Shown here piece by piece: positions 36,564-48,037 of a stretch of DNA of 64,000 nucleotides. The translations under genes and the position numbers were made by a program. Every line of letters begins with the position of its first letter. Positions within the stretch are counted from its first letter, which is position 1. Source of the DNA: Ehretia macrophylla (Eukaryota; Streptophyta; Magnoliopsida; Boraginales; Ehretiaceae); the NCBI GenBank assembly GCA_037974665.1, contig CM075783.1, positions 42,927,818-42,991,817 of the forward strand, given 5' to 3'. The notes under the pieces are model-generated. The model was not told where the DNA came from. It did no database searches and worked only from the letters and a program-made list of their open reading frames with translations.

Positions 36564-36749
36564 TTTTGTGTTCTTGTGTAGAGGTCTTGAAGGCTGACGA
36601 GGATCAAAAGCTCAATGCTAACAAGAAGGCAAGAGAATAATGGCTTCAATTTGTTGTATCCAGAATGAAGAATTTGGAACATAGAAAGGGAATTAATCCA
36701 CAGGTAAGGAAAATGAGATCCAATAAAATTGTGCATTCTAGATTGTTCT

Positions 36750-36755
36750 CTTATC
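36750..36755 (-). promoter_or_regulatory. I-box upstream of psbY
   Basis: GATAAG on the minus strand, about 190 bp upstream of the psbY ATG. This motif is common in light-regulated promoters. The transcription start is not known, so the site could lie in the leader. Confidence 0.3.
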
Positions 36756-36847
36756 CAGAGAGTTTTGAGTGGTGAGATATAGACCTCATATTTGCATACC
36801 CCACCAAGGTTTCTTATCACTTCTTTTTCACCAGTTTTTTTTTTTTG

Positions 36848-37331
36848 GAAAAATTACATATTTAGTCCCTATTATTTCTAAATTTTTTAATTTAGTTTTT
36901 ATTATTTAAAATATCTTAATTTAGTTCTTATAATTTTACCAAAAGTTTTAATTTCATCACTCTTATTTAAAATATCTCAATTTAGTCCATATTATTTTTC
37001 AAAAAATTTCAATATCGTCCCTATTATTTTTAAAAAATTTCAATTTTGTCCTTATTATTTTTTAAAATTTTCAAATTCGACCCTATTATCCAAGAACTAA
37101 ATTAAATTTTTTTGAAAAATAATAAGGATGAATTTGAAACTTTTTGAAAATAATAAGAACGAAATTAAATTTTTTTGAGAAACAATAAGGACGAAATTGA
37201 AAACTTTAAACAATAGAGATGAAATTGAAACTTTTAAAAAAATAATAGGGATTAAATTGAGATATTTTAAACAATAAGGAATAAACTGAATTTTTTTGTA
37301 AACAATAGGGACTAAATATGAGATTTTTTCT
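36848..37331. repeat. Mirrored (palindromic) tandem array, about 30-bp units
   Basis: The left arm (36848 to about 37085) has about eight units of the type TTTAGTCCCTATTATTT plus an A/T spacer. The right arm (about 37086-37331) has about eight reverse-complement units (AATAATAAGGACGAAATTGAA type). The outer ends match as inverted repeats (ATATTTAGTCCCTATT / AATAGGGACTAAATAT). The whole could fold into one hairpin. It is non-coding. Shorter relatives are at 59935-60125, 61650-61910 and 62345-62672. Confidence 0.8.
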
Positions 37332-37724
37332 TTTTTTTTTGGGTAGAAATTGTAGCAAAGTCTGGCTAATTTAGGACTTGTATTTGTTGACACAAACCAA
37401 CCAACTCAAACTAATTTAGCTTACTACGTGGGTCGGTTATATAGATTTAACAACGTCACTCATTCTTCTTATTGAGGGTTATCACTTCTATTAGCTCTAT
37501 GCACACACGAGTCGCTGAATGTGTTCATCCAATTTTTCTACATCTTAACTAATGAATTAATTGTTATTATTTTTGTTTTTTTAGTACCTTCAGTCATTCC
37601 TATACTTGTCATGTTCCTTGAATTATTTACAAATGGTAGTCAAGCTTTGTTTTTGCAATTCTATCCGCGACCTATATAGGTGAATCCATGGAGGGCATCA
37701 TATATATATATATATATATATATA
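37332..37724. other. Spacer with AT microsatellite
   Basis: No gene seen. (AT)n tract at about 37701-37725. Confidence 0.5.
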
Positions 37725-37957
37725 TCTAGATGTTAGGCAAAATTGTTATACATGGAAGAAGATAAATAATTGAGATATATAAGAAAAAAAAGGAAGGAAT
37801 GAGTGTAGAGATTGGTAGAACTAAACAAGAAGACAAATCTATATAATTTAGATTGTGTTTAATTGTGGTATCGGTTACAAGAAATTTCAAGTTAATAAAT
37901 CCTCAAGCTCATTAACCATTCATTATACTTTAGAATTATTTTAATCGAGGACTAAGC
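37725..37957 (+). repeat. Duplicated block, copy 1
   Basis: Aligns in direct orientation with 62685-62907: shared TTGTTATAC.TGGAAGAA, ATAAATAATTGAG, AGGAA.TAATGAGTGTAGAG-type segments, CCTCAAGCTCATTAACCATTC and TTTAATCGAGGACTAAG. It is non-coding and probably part of the repeat unit that spread the F-box genes. Confidence 0.75.
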
Positions 37958-38235
37958 ATGATGATTTAACACAATGAAGTTAAAAAAAAATGTAAAAAAA
38001 AAAGTCACGAGTGATAATTCCTTGCCACACATGGTGATATAGGCGAAATTAATCCACTATAAAAAGAAACGACGTCATCGAACTTATTGAGTATATAAAC
38101 CATCTTATTAACATCAAGAGAAAAGGTAATTGCAATCCATACACACACATACATATATTTCAACTCCTCTTCTTATCCATTGCTTTCATTTATAAAGCAC
38201 CTTATAGAAATTTTGTGCACCAGACCGAAAAGGGT

Positions 38236-38738
38236 TCACCATATCTTCCGAGGTGCATTCCAACCTTGAGAACAACTTGTATTTTTGGCATTTCCTTCTC
38301 GTTTCACTGTGATCAAGCTCTCCTTGTAGCCAGTAATCGTGCGGACGTACCTTTCTGGAATGTCAAGAACTTCAATCGTATTTGTAGTTTTATCATATAC
38401 GTGAAATCTGTCTGTGTTCTCACAAAATAAAAGAAAATCTCTATTGTTTGCCCTTTGTGAAAATTGACGTATACGTCGACCCTGATTATGATGGCAACTA
38501 TATTCTTTAGTCCAAAAATTATTTTCTCTCATAATCCATACATCAATTCGACCACCATCTGGATCAACTTCAACATCATTACCCCAAGCATATCCTATAC
38601 CATGACGATCTGGATCAACATTAAGATCATAATTGAAATCATCACCTGGAATATTATCACCTCGTTTGCCATCTGAATCATCTCCAAGATCATTATCTTG
38701 ATCAAAACCATCACCCTAATCATCATCATCATCATCAT
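38236..38738 (-). pseudogene. 3' part of the F-box gene split by a retrotransposon
   Basis: Reading down from 38738, this continues the F-box ORF interrupted at 58303. Dropping one copy of the 5-bp target duplication gives exactly 166 codons in phase with the 308 codons at 59226-58303. It starts in a poly-Asp tract from (ATC)n, hits one in-frame TAG (38718-38716), then continues as an Asp/Gly-rich segment (DGFDQDNDLGDDSDGK..). It then runs into the conserved FBA end (VWIMRENNFWTKEYSC, YKESLITVK) and stops at 38236. The Asp-rich segment replaces the short GGTEDEH region of the paralogue at 34038. It now lacks promoter and F-box. Confidence 0.85.
38734..38738. other. Left target-site duplication of the Tat element
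   Basis: ATCAT precedes the left LTR. The right counterpart, ATCAC (58303-58307), differs at one base. Both lie in an (ATC)n tract. Confidence 0.6.
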
Positions 38739-39180
38739 TGACGAGGTATGATGTCCACTCCAAGTTGAGGCGGGCTAATCCGACCCAAGCCCAACACATT
38801 CAGCTAATACCCAACTTAGATGCTGATTTCACCTCACCCCGACCCAGGAAAATCCTGACCTCGGCAAACAGCTGTTCTGATGGGACATAAAGCTGCACTG
38901 CATTAAATGTTGTCAGGTCTGAATTTAGTATAAATAGAGCTCCACCCCTTCACTTCTAAGGTAACTGCTCATTAAATGCTTTCAGCTACTCCGTCAGCTC
39001 GGACATACTAATCATTTGCATGCCCGAGGGAAAAATATGAGTCATCACCCCGCCTGTTCTTTCCTTTTGCTTGTGCAGGGCAGGTAGCCGACCCGAAAAT
39101 CTAGGTCTAGGAGCCGACCCAGAAATCCAGCTCGGCAAGAGTAGCTTCCCAACCTCAACGTCGAGTTTCCGACCTCGACA
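38739..39180 (+). repeat. Left LTR of the Tat element (442 bp)
   Basis: Starts TGACGAGG and ends CTCGACA. It contains a TAGTATAAATAGAGC promoter site about 190 bp in. It aligns with 57826-58302 apart from scattered substitutions and indels. Confidence 0.9.
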
Positions 39181-39181
39181 G

Positions 39182-39201
39182 TTTGGCGCCGTCTATGGGA
39201 A
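39182..39201 (+). other. Probable primer-binding site of the Tat element
   Basis: TTTGGCGCCGTCTATGGGAA follows the left LTR directly, the position expected for tRNA priming. I cannot assign the tRNA with confidence. Confidence 0.6.
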
Positions 39202-39248
39202 TGTGAGTTCTTTTTATCACTCTTCTCACTACTCATTGAGAAACCACC

Positions 39249-40718
39249 ATGGTACAAACGAGGAGCTATAGCGCACCGGTAGAGGACTCGCCCAACTCGG
39301 ATGGGGACCTTGAAACCACTTAGGTGCCTAACCAAGAACCAACCCAAGCCGACGTTGGAACGAGCCAACGTATACACTTAGCCACCCAAACCAACCCCAC
39401 GATAGATGGAGACCTCAACTCTAGCTTGTCACCGGAGATAAGAATGATGCTGAGGAACTTAAGAAGTAGGCAGCCCGGTTAGCTGCGGACCCCCCGGCTT
39501 AGCAAGAAGCTATGCTGCGCCCCTCGCGTCCACAATTCTGCATCCCAGACCTAAGGCAAAAGAGGACTCAGGATTAAGAGGGCTACCTAGAGTCGATTGC
39601 GGGACCCGAGGAGGCGAGAGGAAAAAGGACGGCTCAAGCTGACCCCGAGTAGGCCAAGACCGCAGCTGCCATAGCCAAGGTCATTACCAGCTCGGTGTAA
39701 GCCCACTCTTAACCGAGGTACTAGCCACGCCACTACCCACAGGCAACCGGATGCCAACCTAGCAGTTTACAATGGGGACGGTGACCCAGCCAGCCACTTG
39801 CTCAACTTTGACCACCACATGACTCTGCATGATATGTCCAACCTCATGAAGACGAAGATATTCCCGACCACCCTGGTTGGCAATACCTTGGATTAGTTCT
39901 AAAAACTTCGTCCCGACTCTATTGCAAATTTTCATCAGCTGGCTGAGGCTTTCCTGTCCCGCTTCGCGGGAAGCCGATGCGTAACCCGCCATACTTCGAC
40001 GTTGTTGTCGGTGAAGTAGCATAGAGGGAAAGGTCTGAGGGCTTACACAACCAGATTCAATAAAGAGTCCCTCAAAATTCCCAACCTGGAGGATTCTATG
40101 GCATTGATGGCTTACCAGAGTGGGCTCAGGTCGGGCCCCCTTACATCCTCCTTGGCCATCGATCCTATGGATACCATAGCCGAGCTGATGACACGAGCAG
40201 AAGGGAACATATACTCAGAAGAAATCCATCAAGTGAACTGGGATGATAATAAGGAGAAGGAAGCCGGCAAGAAGGGAGAGACCTCCCGAGCCCAACCTGG
40301 GGGTAAAGTCCAAAACAACTGAGGTAAGCAGCCTCATCAACCGAAGCAGAACCCCCGGTTTACTATGTTCACTTCCTTTAAGACCACGAGGGAGCAGATT
40401 CTGATGGAGATCCAGCACCAGAACCACCTGCCTCCAGCCCCAAGGATGAAAGGCCGACCTGAGAAGCGCAATAGAACCAAATATTGCCGCTACCATATGG
40501 ACTACGGCCATACCATCGAAGACTGCAAAGACTTGAAATAGGAGATCGAAGCCTTGATAGCCCGAGGTCACCTCCGGAGGTATGTAAATCAACAGCCAAC
40601 CCGGAATCACGATCCGAGAGATAGGGAGAGAAGTCCACCCAGGCGCCAAGCTGGGGGCGGACGTTTGGCTGTGATTGAGACCATCGCAGGAGGATTGGCA
40701 TCGGGTGGGGAGACCTCG
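39249..40718 (+). pseudogene. Tat gag (5' portion, degenerate)
   Basis: The frame opens at ATG 39249 (MVQTRSYSAPVEDSP). It has several stops early on, with local frame changes near 39460-39760. From about 39765 it is readable as a gag capsid: YNGDGDPASHLLNFDHHM, AEAFLSRFAGSR, LRAYTTRFNKES. A zinc-knuckle-like motif, YCRYHMDYGHTIEDC, lies near 40481-40525. In-frame stops include TAG 39894, TGA 40320 and TAG 40539. The protein would form the element's virus-like particle. The coding sequence is cut at 40718 by the solo LTR and resumes at 43572. Confidence 0.85.
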
Positions 40719-43566
40719 TGTGATGCCCCGAACCCGGCACTCATTTAATAGCATTTAACTGCATTTAATTAAGTGTTTAATTAGTTAAATCATCAATTAT
40801 GCACTATTTTCATGTTTCTTTTAAAAGTATTCAACTAATACTTGGATTAATTATTTTAAATAAGTATTAACTATGTTATTATATTTAATACTCGGTTTCA
40901 TTTCTTTGTATTTAACTAATTGATTATTTTACTTAACCTATTTATTTAAAGTATTATTTTGATGTTTTTTTTTAAAAAAATATTTAAATAATTTTTATAT
41001 TGATTAATTAAAAGATTATTACCTATTTTTATTATTTATAGTAATTGAATTTATTTTCTTGTATTTAATTAAGTGTCATCTTAAATGTTGGTATTTAATT
41101 GCATTTAATTACGTGCTTATATTAACTTGTTCATTCGTATATTAGCATTAATTTCATAATTATTTAAAATATTCTAGAAATAGTTAAATTATTTATTTTA
41201 AATGAATATTGATTATTTTGATTATTTTAATAATCAGTTTTATTTTCTTGCGTTTAATTACTCGGTTTTCAATTAAATGAGAAAAGTAACTTCGAGCCGG
41301 AGTGAATTTTAAACTAAATTACTTTTCAAAAATTATATTTTTAAGAAATTGTTTACCATTCTAATAGTGATCGTTTATTGACCGTTTGATCGAAACGTAT
41401 AAAAAATGAGAGTTAGAGAAATATTTCTCGGATTTTGTGAATAGTATTTCTAGTTTTATTTAATTAGTTTTTAGTTGATTTGCATTAAATTGCATTGTTT
41501 TAACTTGAATTAGACTAAATGCTAATTAAATAAGCTTATTTGACCATTTTTAATTTGAATTTGACTTTGCCTTTTTACCAAAATACCCTTATTATATTTT
41601 AAATACAAAATAAGCCAAAATTCTCATCAAAACAAATCCACAAAAGCCCCATTTTGTCCCCCCCCATAGCTAAAATTCAAAGGGAAGAAAAAGAAAAGAT
41701 TGTTTTGCATTTTTAAGCTAAAATCTTGCGTAGAATTGCTTGGAGATCGTGGCTAGGGTCTTTGCGGGTCTTGATCTTCAATCTCTGTGAGGATTTTCAC
41801 ATTTTTGTGCATTTTTATTTGAATTTGATTTTTGTTTTAAAATTTCAGATTTGATATTTATTGCGTTATAATGCATGTTATTGCTTGAAATAACTTCCTT
41901 AGGATTCGTAGAGCATTGCTTATTAGTTATTTAGTGATTACGGCTAGAAACGCAAATTGAAATTGGGAAAGAATAATGAATAGTGTTTTTGAATAGTAAA
42001 ACCCTAGATTTTTGGATTTTTTATCCGAATTGTGATTTCTTGATTTGGATAGGTGCCATTAATGTTAAGAAGATAAAATGTGCAATAAAATGGACTGACC
42101 TTTGTTAAAATTGAAAATTAAACAAAGAAACGTAAAGGGGTCATTTGACCAGTGTTGACCGAGCTCGAATTGAGTTGGGGGTTTTGTTATTGAGGGCATG
42201 AAAGCACTTTTGGCGCTGTTGTGGCGTTGATTGAGCAACCGGTTAGCATAGTTGTAGTTCAAACGCAGTATGTGGACTTTCGGGCTTCGGGTGAGAAAGT
42301 GAAGTTTCGTGATATAGAAACGTGCCTTGTAGTACCTAAGTGAATGTAGTGAAATCGGTTTCTTAATCCCGTAGCTCGTTTGCTCGTAATTGCCTTTGGA
42401 AGTTAGAGATTGAATAGTGATATTTGTCGTTTTCGTGTTTGAACTGCTATTACTTGTTTAGTTATGTTATTGTTGATGTTAATGATAATCATGCTTGAAA
42501 AGTTAATTGAATGCTAATATTGATTGTAGATGCTTGATATCTCGTATATCGCCACTAATCTGCACTTTCGTGCTATCGCTCGTTTATTGCTTGTATCTCG
42601 TATTGCATTGCATAGTGTCAGGCGCGTGAGTGATGGGCCTCTCTGGGCAGTCTCGGGCTGCCAGGGTTGGTTTGCTCTAGCTCCGTGTCCTATTCCCATT
42701 CTCGCTAGGGGTGCCGCCCTGGGAGATTTGGGTCGTAGATGTGTCGGGGTACATCTAGAGTACACCTAGTGGAAGTTATAAGGTGGTTGCGCGCTTATTG
42801 TCATCATTGTCAACATCAAGCTCGAGATTGATGCATCGCTCGTGAAATGGTACATTGCTCGTATGAGTGAACCATAGCCTTCAAAGTGTGGTATAGTTTT
42901 GAATGGTTGTGTTAATGCTTTTATTAATTGTTTACTGTATTGTTGTTTATATTGATTGCTTTACTTGTCGGTTATATTGCTTAACTGCCTTATTTGCATT
43001 GCACGACTTTCTTTCTCTCTACCTCGATATCTGTTCCGCCCTTACTGAGTATACGTGTTGTGTATACTCACTCCTCACCACCACATTTCAGGAAATACCA
43101 TGTTAGCTGGAAAGTTCGTGGTTATGTGATAGATCGTGCTTGAAGAGTTGCCTTGCGTGTTATGTGGCTTGAGTTGTCAAAGATGTAAAGATTTTACTTT
43201 CATGAGATGTATATAATCAATGTGTAAATAAAAGTCATTTAAGTTTTATGTATAGGTTAGAAAGTTCTGGATTCAATGTATGTTTGTTTTGTCTAAAGGA
43301 AAGAGTTAGAATAGTCTGGGTACTTGGAAATGTATATATACTTGTTGTGTTTAATTGTTGAGAACTGAGGCTTGGATGGCCTTGAGGATTTGTGAATGGT
43401 TGGACACAGTACTGGTCCACTTATATGCTGTCGTAGGTTTGCATTTTGCCTAGAAATAGGGAAGACTCCGTCTGTTTTTCCTAAAAATTATGCCCAGGTT
43501 TGGAATTGGGATGCGATTAGATTGGTTAATAGAACTTCCGGTCCTGAGAGGGATCGAGGTATTACA
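40719..43566 (+). mobile_element. Solo LTR (2848 bp) with perfect 5-bp target duplication
   Basis: Begins TGTGATGCCCCGAACC and ends GAGGTATTACA, flanked by CCTCG at 40714-40718 and 43567-43571. It has no primer site, internal region or second copy, so it is a solo LTR left by recombination between LTRs. It is homologous to the LTRs of the element at 43750-50591 (shared GCGCGTGAGTGATGGGCC block, GAGTATACGTGTTGTGTATA block and both ends) but clearly diverged. ORFs inside are not meaningful. Confidence 0.92.
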
Positions 43567-43571
43567 CCTCG

Positions 43572-43749
43572 GCTGGCAAGACGGGTTATGTTCGGGCTGA
43601 GAGGGAGTATGGACCGACGCGGGGTCCGGTCCTGGACATGGAGGAGCTCACCTTCTCCTCAGAAGACTTGGAGGGTGTGATATTGCCCCATGATGACCCA
43701 CTCGTGATCAGCGTTGAAATAGCCAATTTCACCATGTAGAGGCTAATGG
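43572..43749 (+). pseudogene. Tat gag-pol fragment between two nested insertions
   Basis: It continues the Tat reading frame from 40718 (KTGYVRAEREYGPTRGPV, EELTFSSEDLEGVILPHDDPLVI), then meets a TAG shortly before the next insertion. It leads into the protease that resumes at 50592. The motif order matches the linker and protease start of Tat polyproteins. Confidence 0.8.
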
Positions 43750-46332
43750 TGTGATACCCCGAACCTGGCATGTATTCAATAGCATTTAAAGTGCATTTTA
43801 TTGACCTTTCACATTCTTTGACCAAACTAGTTGACTTTTCATCTACATTGACCAACTAGGACAAGGTGAAAAATTTTAAAATGTTTAATAAAGGGCAAAT
43901 TTGGGATTAGAAATAAAAAAATGCAATGTTAAGTTAGTCAAATTTTGGGTCAACTTTGGAATTAAATCTGAACCAATTGGGGAAGAGTTAGGTAGCAAAT
44001 TATATATGGTTGGAAAGCTCAATGAGTCTAGTTTCTGAGGCTTCAAACTGTTCGCGAATTGGAGTTTTCTAGAAGAAGTTATGGCCGTTTTCGTAAGGTT
44101 GCGCATAGTTGTTTGAGTTTAGCTGGTTGACCGAATCTTTGACCTTTGACTTCTTGTCATTTTTTTTTTCTAAATAAGCAGAATGCAGACGAAAAAAACA
44201 GAGAACAAAGGCTTGAAACCATGAGGAAAAGAAGGAGAAAAAAAAGAAAATTTCAACTACAAATCACCAAATCTTTGCTTGAGCTTGCACGGGGTGGTTT
44301 CCGAGGCACTCTACGAGGTTTTCCTAGCGTCTAGGAGTGTCTAAGGTGAGGGTTTCATATTTATTTGCGCATTTGAAAATGTTGAACATAAACTTTAAAT
44401 TTTGTGATTTAATCGTAGGTTGTTATTTTGTACGTTTCGTTGTTTAAAGAATGTTCCCTAGCAATTGTAGAACGTGTATTTATAGCTTTTTAACATTTTC
44501 TGCGGTTGAATATTGAATTTGAAATATAAATTGTGTAATGAATAGTAAATTATGAATAGTAAACTCCCGTTTCGATGAAGTTGCTCCGTTACGCATTTTG
44601 TTGATGTAGGAAGATGCTAGATATGCTAGAATGCCTAAATGTATGGTTTAATTGGAATGTGTAATGGAAAAATACAGAAAAATGGCTTAGTGAAAGTCGG
44701 GGTCGTTTAGGTCGAGTTTGGCGTTTTCTCATTTTGCGTGTTGGCATTGTTTCGGAAGGCCATGGAAGCACTTTTGGTGCGATTATGGCGTTGGTTGGGT
44801 GTTTGGTTGGTATAGTTGTAGTTCAAACGAGCAAAGGGGGAAATCGGGGCTTTGCGCGAATTCTAGGGTAAAGTAGGGTTTTGGGGTCTTTAGACGTGCC
44901 TTATGGTGACCTAGGAGAATTGGTGAAGTCGGTTTCCAAAACTCGTGGCTCGTTTGAAAGTAGTAGCATTTTGAAAGTTGGGGTTATTTTTGGAATTTTG
45001 TGTGATTTCATAGTATATTGCTTATAGAATGTTTATAATGCTTATAGAATGTTTATAATGCTTATAGAATGTTTATAATGCTTATAGAATGTTTATATTG
45101 CTTATAGAATGCTTATAATGCCTATAGGATACTTGTTATTGTTTGATAAGGTTAATTGGTGTTGTTCTTGTTACTTGTTTGATTGTAAATGCTTGTTAAT
45201 GCTTATTACGCTTGTTAGAGTTGATTATTGATTGAAATGTTTATCAATTGTTGATAATGCTTGATATCTTGTTTATCGCTCGTTTATCGCCTTGTATCGA
45301 GTCTTTCATTGCATAGTGTCCAGCGCGTGAGTGATGGGCCTCTCTGGGTAGCCTCGGGTTGCCAGTGTTGGTTGCTCTAGCTCCGTGGCTATTCCCTTTC
45401 TTGCTTGGGTTGCCTCCTAGGGAGATTTGGGTCGTAGAATTGATGGATACTTCCGGGGTATTCCAAACTGGTGTTATAAGGTAGATGCGCGCTTATTGTC
45501 ATCGTTGTCAACATCAAGCTCGAGATTGATGTATCACTCGTGAAATGGTACATTGCTCATATGAGTGAACCATAGCCTTCAGAGTGTGGTATAGCTTTGA
45601 ATGGTTGTGTTAATGCTTTCAGTAATTGCTTATTGTATTGATTGTTTGTCTTGATTGCTTATTTATCAGTTATATTGCTTAACTGTCTTATTTGCATTGC
45701 ACGACTTTCTTTCTCTCCAACTCGATATCTGTCTCGCCCTCACTGAGTATACGTGTTGTGTATACTCACTCCTCACCACCACATTTCAGGAAATGTCATG
45801 TTAGCTGGAAAGTTCGTGATTTCATGAAAGTTCGTGCCTGAAGAGTTGTCTTGCATGCCTATGTGGCTTGAGTGTCAAAGTGTAAAGATATATGCTTTCA
45901 TATGTTGTATGTATTTATTGTTAAAAGAAATGTAATTTAAATCTAGCTAAGTAGTTGAGGTGGTTTGATAAGTTAGATTATGTATTTAGTTAATGTAGCT
46001 TAACTTCAATGTATGTTTGTAATGACAAAGGAAAAAGATAGAAAAATATGATAGTCTAGCTTATGCAAAGGTTGGTGTAATTTAATTGCTAAACATGAAT
46101 GTATATTTACTTGTGATTTGCATGTTGTGAACCGAGGCTCGGATGGCCTTGAGGTGGTTGAATGTTTAGACATGGTATTGGTCCACTTATATGTTGTCGC
46201 AGGTTTTACATTTCGCCTAGAATCAGGGGAGACTCGGTCCGTTTTCCCTGAAAATTTATGCCGGGTTTGGTTTGGGTTGTGATTAGATTGATTGATGGAA
46301 CTCCCGGTCTCGAGAGGGATCAGGGTGTTACA
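43750..46332 (+). repeat. Left LTR of the non-autonomous element
   Basis: 2583 bp, ending GGGTGTTACA. It contains a 20-bp minisatellite with about five units (45021-45120). Confidence 0.9.
45021..45120 (+). repeat. 20-bp minisatellite in the left LTR, five units
   Basis: Five head-to-tail units of CTTATAGAATGTTTATAATG, the last two with one or two substitutions, followed by a degenerate sixth. The right LTR has three units (49318-49377). Confidence 0.9.
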
Positions 46333-46334
46333 GG

Positions 46335-46346
46335 TGATATCAGAGC
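46335..46346 (+). other. Primer-binding site, initiator-tRNA-Met type
   Basis: TGATATCAGAGC, 2 bp after the left LTR, differs at one base from the common plant initiator Met site TGGTATCAGAGC. Confidence 0.7.
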
Positions 46347-48024
46347 TTGTCTAGCTCATAAGCTGGGACAGGGTCCTCGGTCTGGTGGGTAATGATCCTT
46401 GAATGTGTGCTTGTTAAGTGTATCTTGAAAGTGTATGCTTGTATGTGAGAATGTGTGTCTCGACCTGAATGTGTGCTCCTATGTGATATAGTTATGTGTT
46501 ATGTGTTAATTATGTGCTAAGTGAAGTGTAGTGTCTAGTTGTGCATTGAGTTGACCTATCGAATTGGCATCGTGAATTGAATCGACCTCGTGAATTGTTA
46601 TTTGCTTGAAGTATTACTTGTAATGTGTGTATAGAATGTCTTGAATTAGCTATGCCGTGATTTGAATTGATTATGTTGTGCTTGACTCGATTGCCGTGCT
46701 TGAGTGACTTTGTTAAATAAACTGTTTTGTAAACTTGCTTGCATAATAGTTTAAGGCATGTGTATAACTGTGATATATTGGCATTCATACATGTCCTATG
46801 GAAATGGTAAGTAAGTCCTCTTCCTCCCATGAAGAAAGTGGTTCACCGCTGGCTTTTCAAGGTGTATGGATTGGCAGGAATGAATGGCATTTGACTAGCC
46901 TTTATTTGGGAATTGGTGTTTGCTTTTGGAGCTCGGTTATTGGTGAATCTCTATGGTCCTCCTCTGTGCTTAACAGTTGTGAAAGAGTAGCTTTCTCTTG
47001 GAGTTTTATTTGATTATTCTTTGGAGCATTCTTTGGTTTTCTTAATAGGTATTCTTTGGAGACTTCTGTTGGCACTTCTTGGTAGACTTGGCTATTGGGT
47101 TTTCAGTCGGACTTACTGCATGGTATTATCTATGGTATATGTGTCTCGGTCTTTATTAGAGTGTTATTGGTATTCCTTATTGGAAATTCTTCAATGGCAT
47201 TTTATAGAATTCTTAGTGGGCATTCTACCAGTATCTTTCCTTGATGGCACTTATTGGAAGTCTTACACTTGGAATCCTGTTCAGACTTATTATCTCATAT
47301 TGCTTATGGTATGCTGTGGAATACTTTGGGCTTTCTTGGTGGTAAATTGTATAAGTTCTCACTTGGTGAACAGTGAAGAGGCCTTGGAGTTTGGTTTTGT
47401 ATGTTGTACACCTGCTCGGGAATCTTACTCGGATTTCTCATCTAGTTTGAAAAATTATATTTGTTATTTAACTTGACTGTCTTATTAGACACATGATAAT
47501 TCCTCTAGTATTTCCTTAGACATTCTTCTCAGCATTTGATAGCGACACTCAGAATCTAATGGGTTGTCCTATGGGGTTATTATTTGGAAGGATTCTTTGG
47601 AATTTTTTAAGTATATTTGATTGGGTTTCTTAGTATTTTCTTCGCACTCTTATCAGGGAATTCTTCTATGAAATTCATGACCACTGGGGTACTTATTTGG
47701 ACCTCTGGATGGAACCTTTGTTTGAGCCTTTATTTAGCTTCTTGTTTGGGAATTCTTGGGTAGTAATAGTTGAACTTCTACTCGAGATTCGTGTATGGGG
47801 TATTCATTTGGTATTCTTCTTATCATTAATATGTGATGTGATTTTATCTACAATATCTTTGCTTAGGTCTTTATTGGTATTATCTCGGTGCTTTTGGTTG
47901 GAATTTTATTCTTCTTCGGTATTCGTGTCAACGGGATTCTTCAACCGATGAAGATTAGTCAAAATTGGATTTCAGATGATGCTGAGTTCTATTGGAAGAA
48001 GAATTGCGAGGACGCAATTGTTTT
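46347..48024 (+). other. Internal region of the non-autonomous element
   Basis: The first about 450 bp are TG-rich (repeated ATGTGTG-like words). From about 46900 to 47950 the sequence is built of degenerate TTCTTGG/ATTGGAA words. The ORFs at 46798-47013, 47021-47476 and 47697-47951 encode Leu/Phe/Trp-rich peptides without retroelement motifs, as expected of T-rich repetitive DNA, and I do not call them genes. A relic of diverged gag cannot be excluded. Confidence 0.6.
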
Positions 48025-48037
48025 AAGGGGGGAAGGA
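48025..48037 (+). other. Polypurine tract of the non-autonomous element
   Basis: A purine-only stretch (AAGGGGGGAAGGA) immediately before the right LTR, the second-strand primer position. Confidence 0.7.

Noticed and set aside
36208-36597. 129-codon plus-strand ORF over psbY
   Set aside because: Antisense of the psbY coding exon.
40215-40754. 179-codon minus-strand ORF over Tat gag
   Set aside because: It overlaps readable gag on the other strand and runs into the solo LTR. No independent motif, unlike the antisense ORF at 55-57 kb.
46798-47951. Three hydrophobic ORFs in the interior of the non-autonomous element
   Set aside because: Leu/Phe/Trp-rich peptides come from T-rich degenerate repeats. 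No retroelement or membrane-protein family is recognised.
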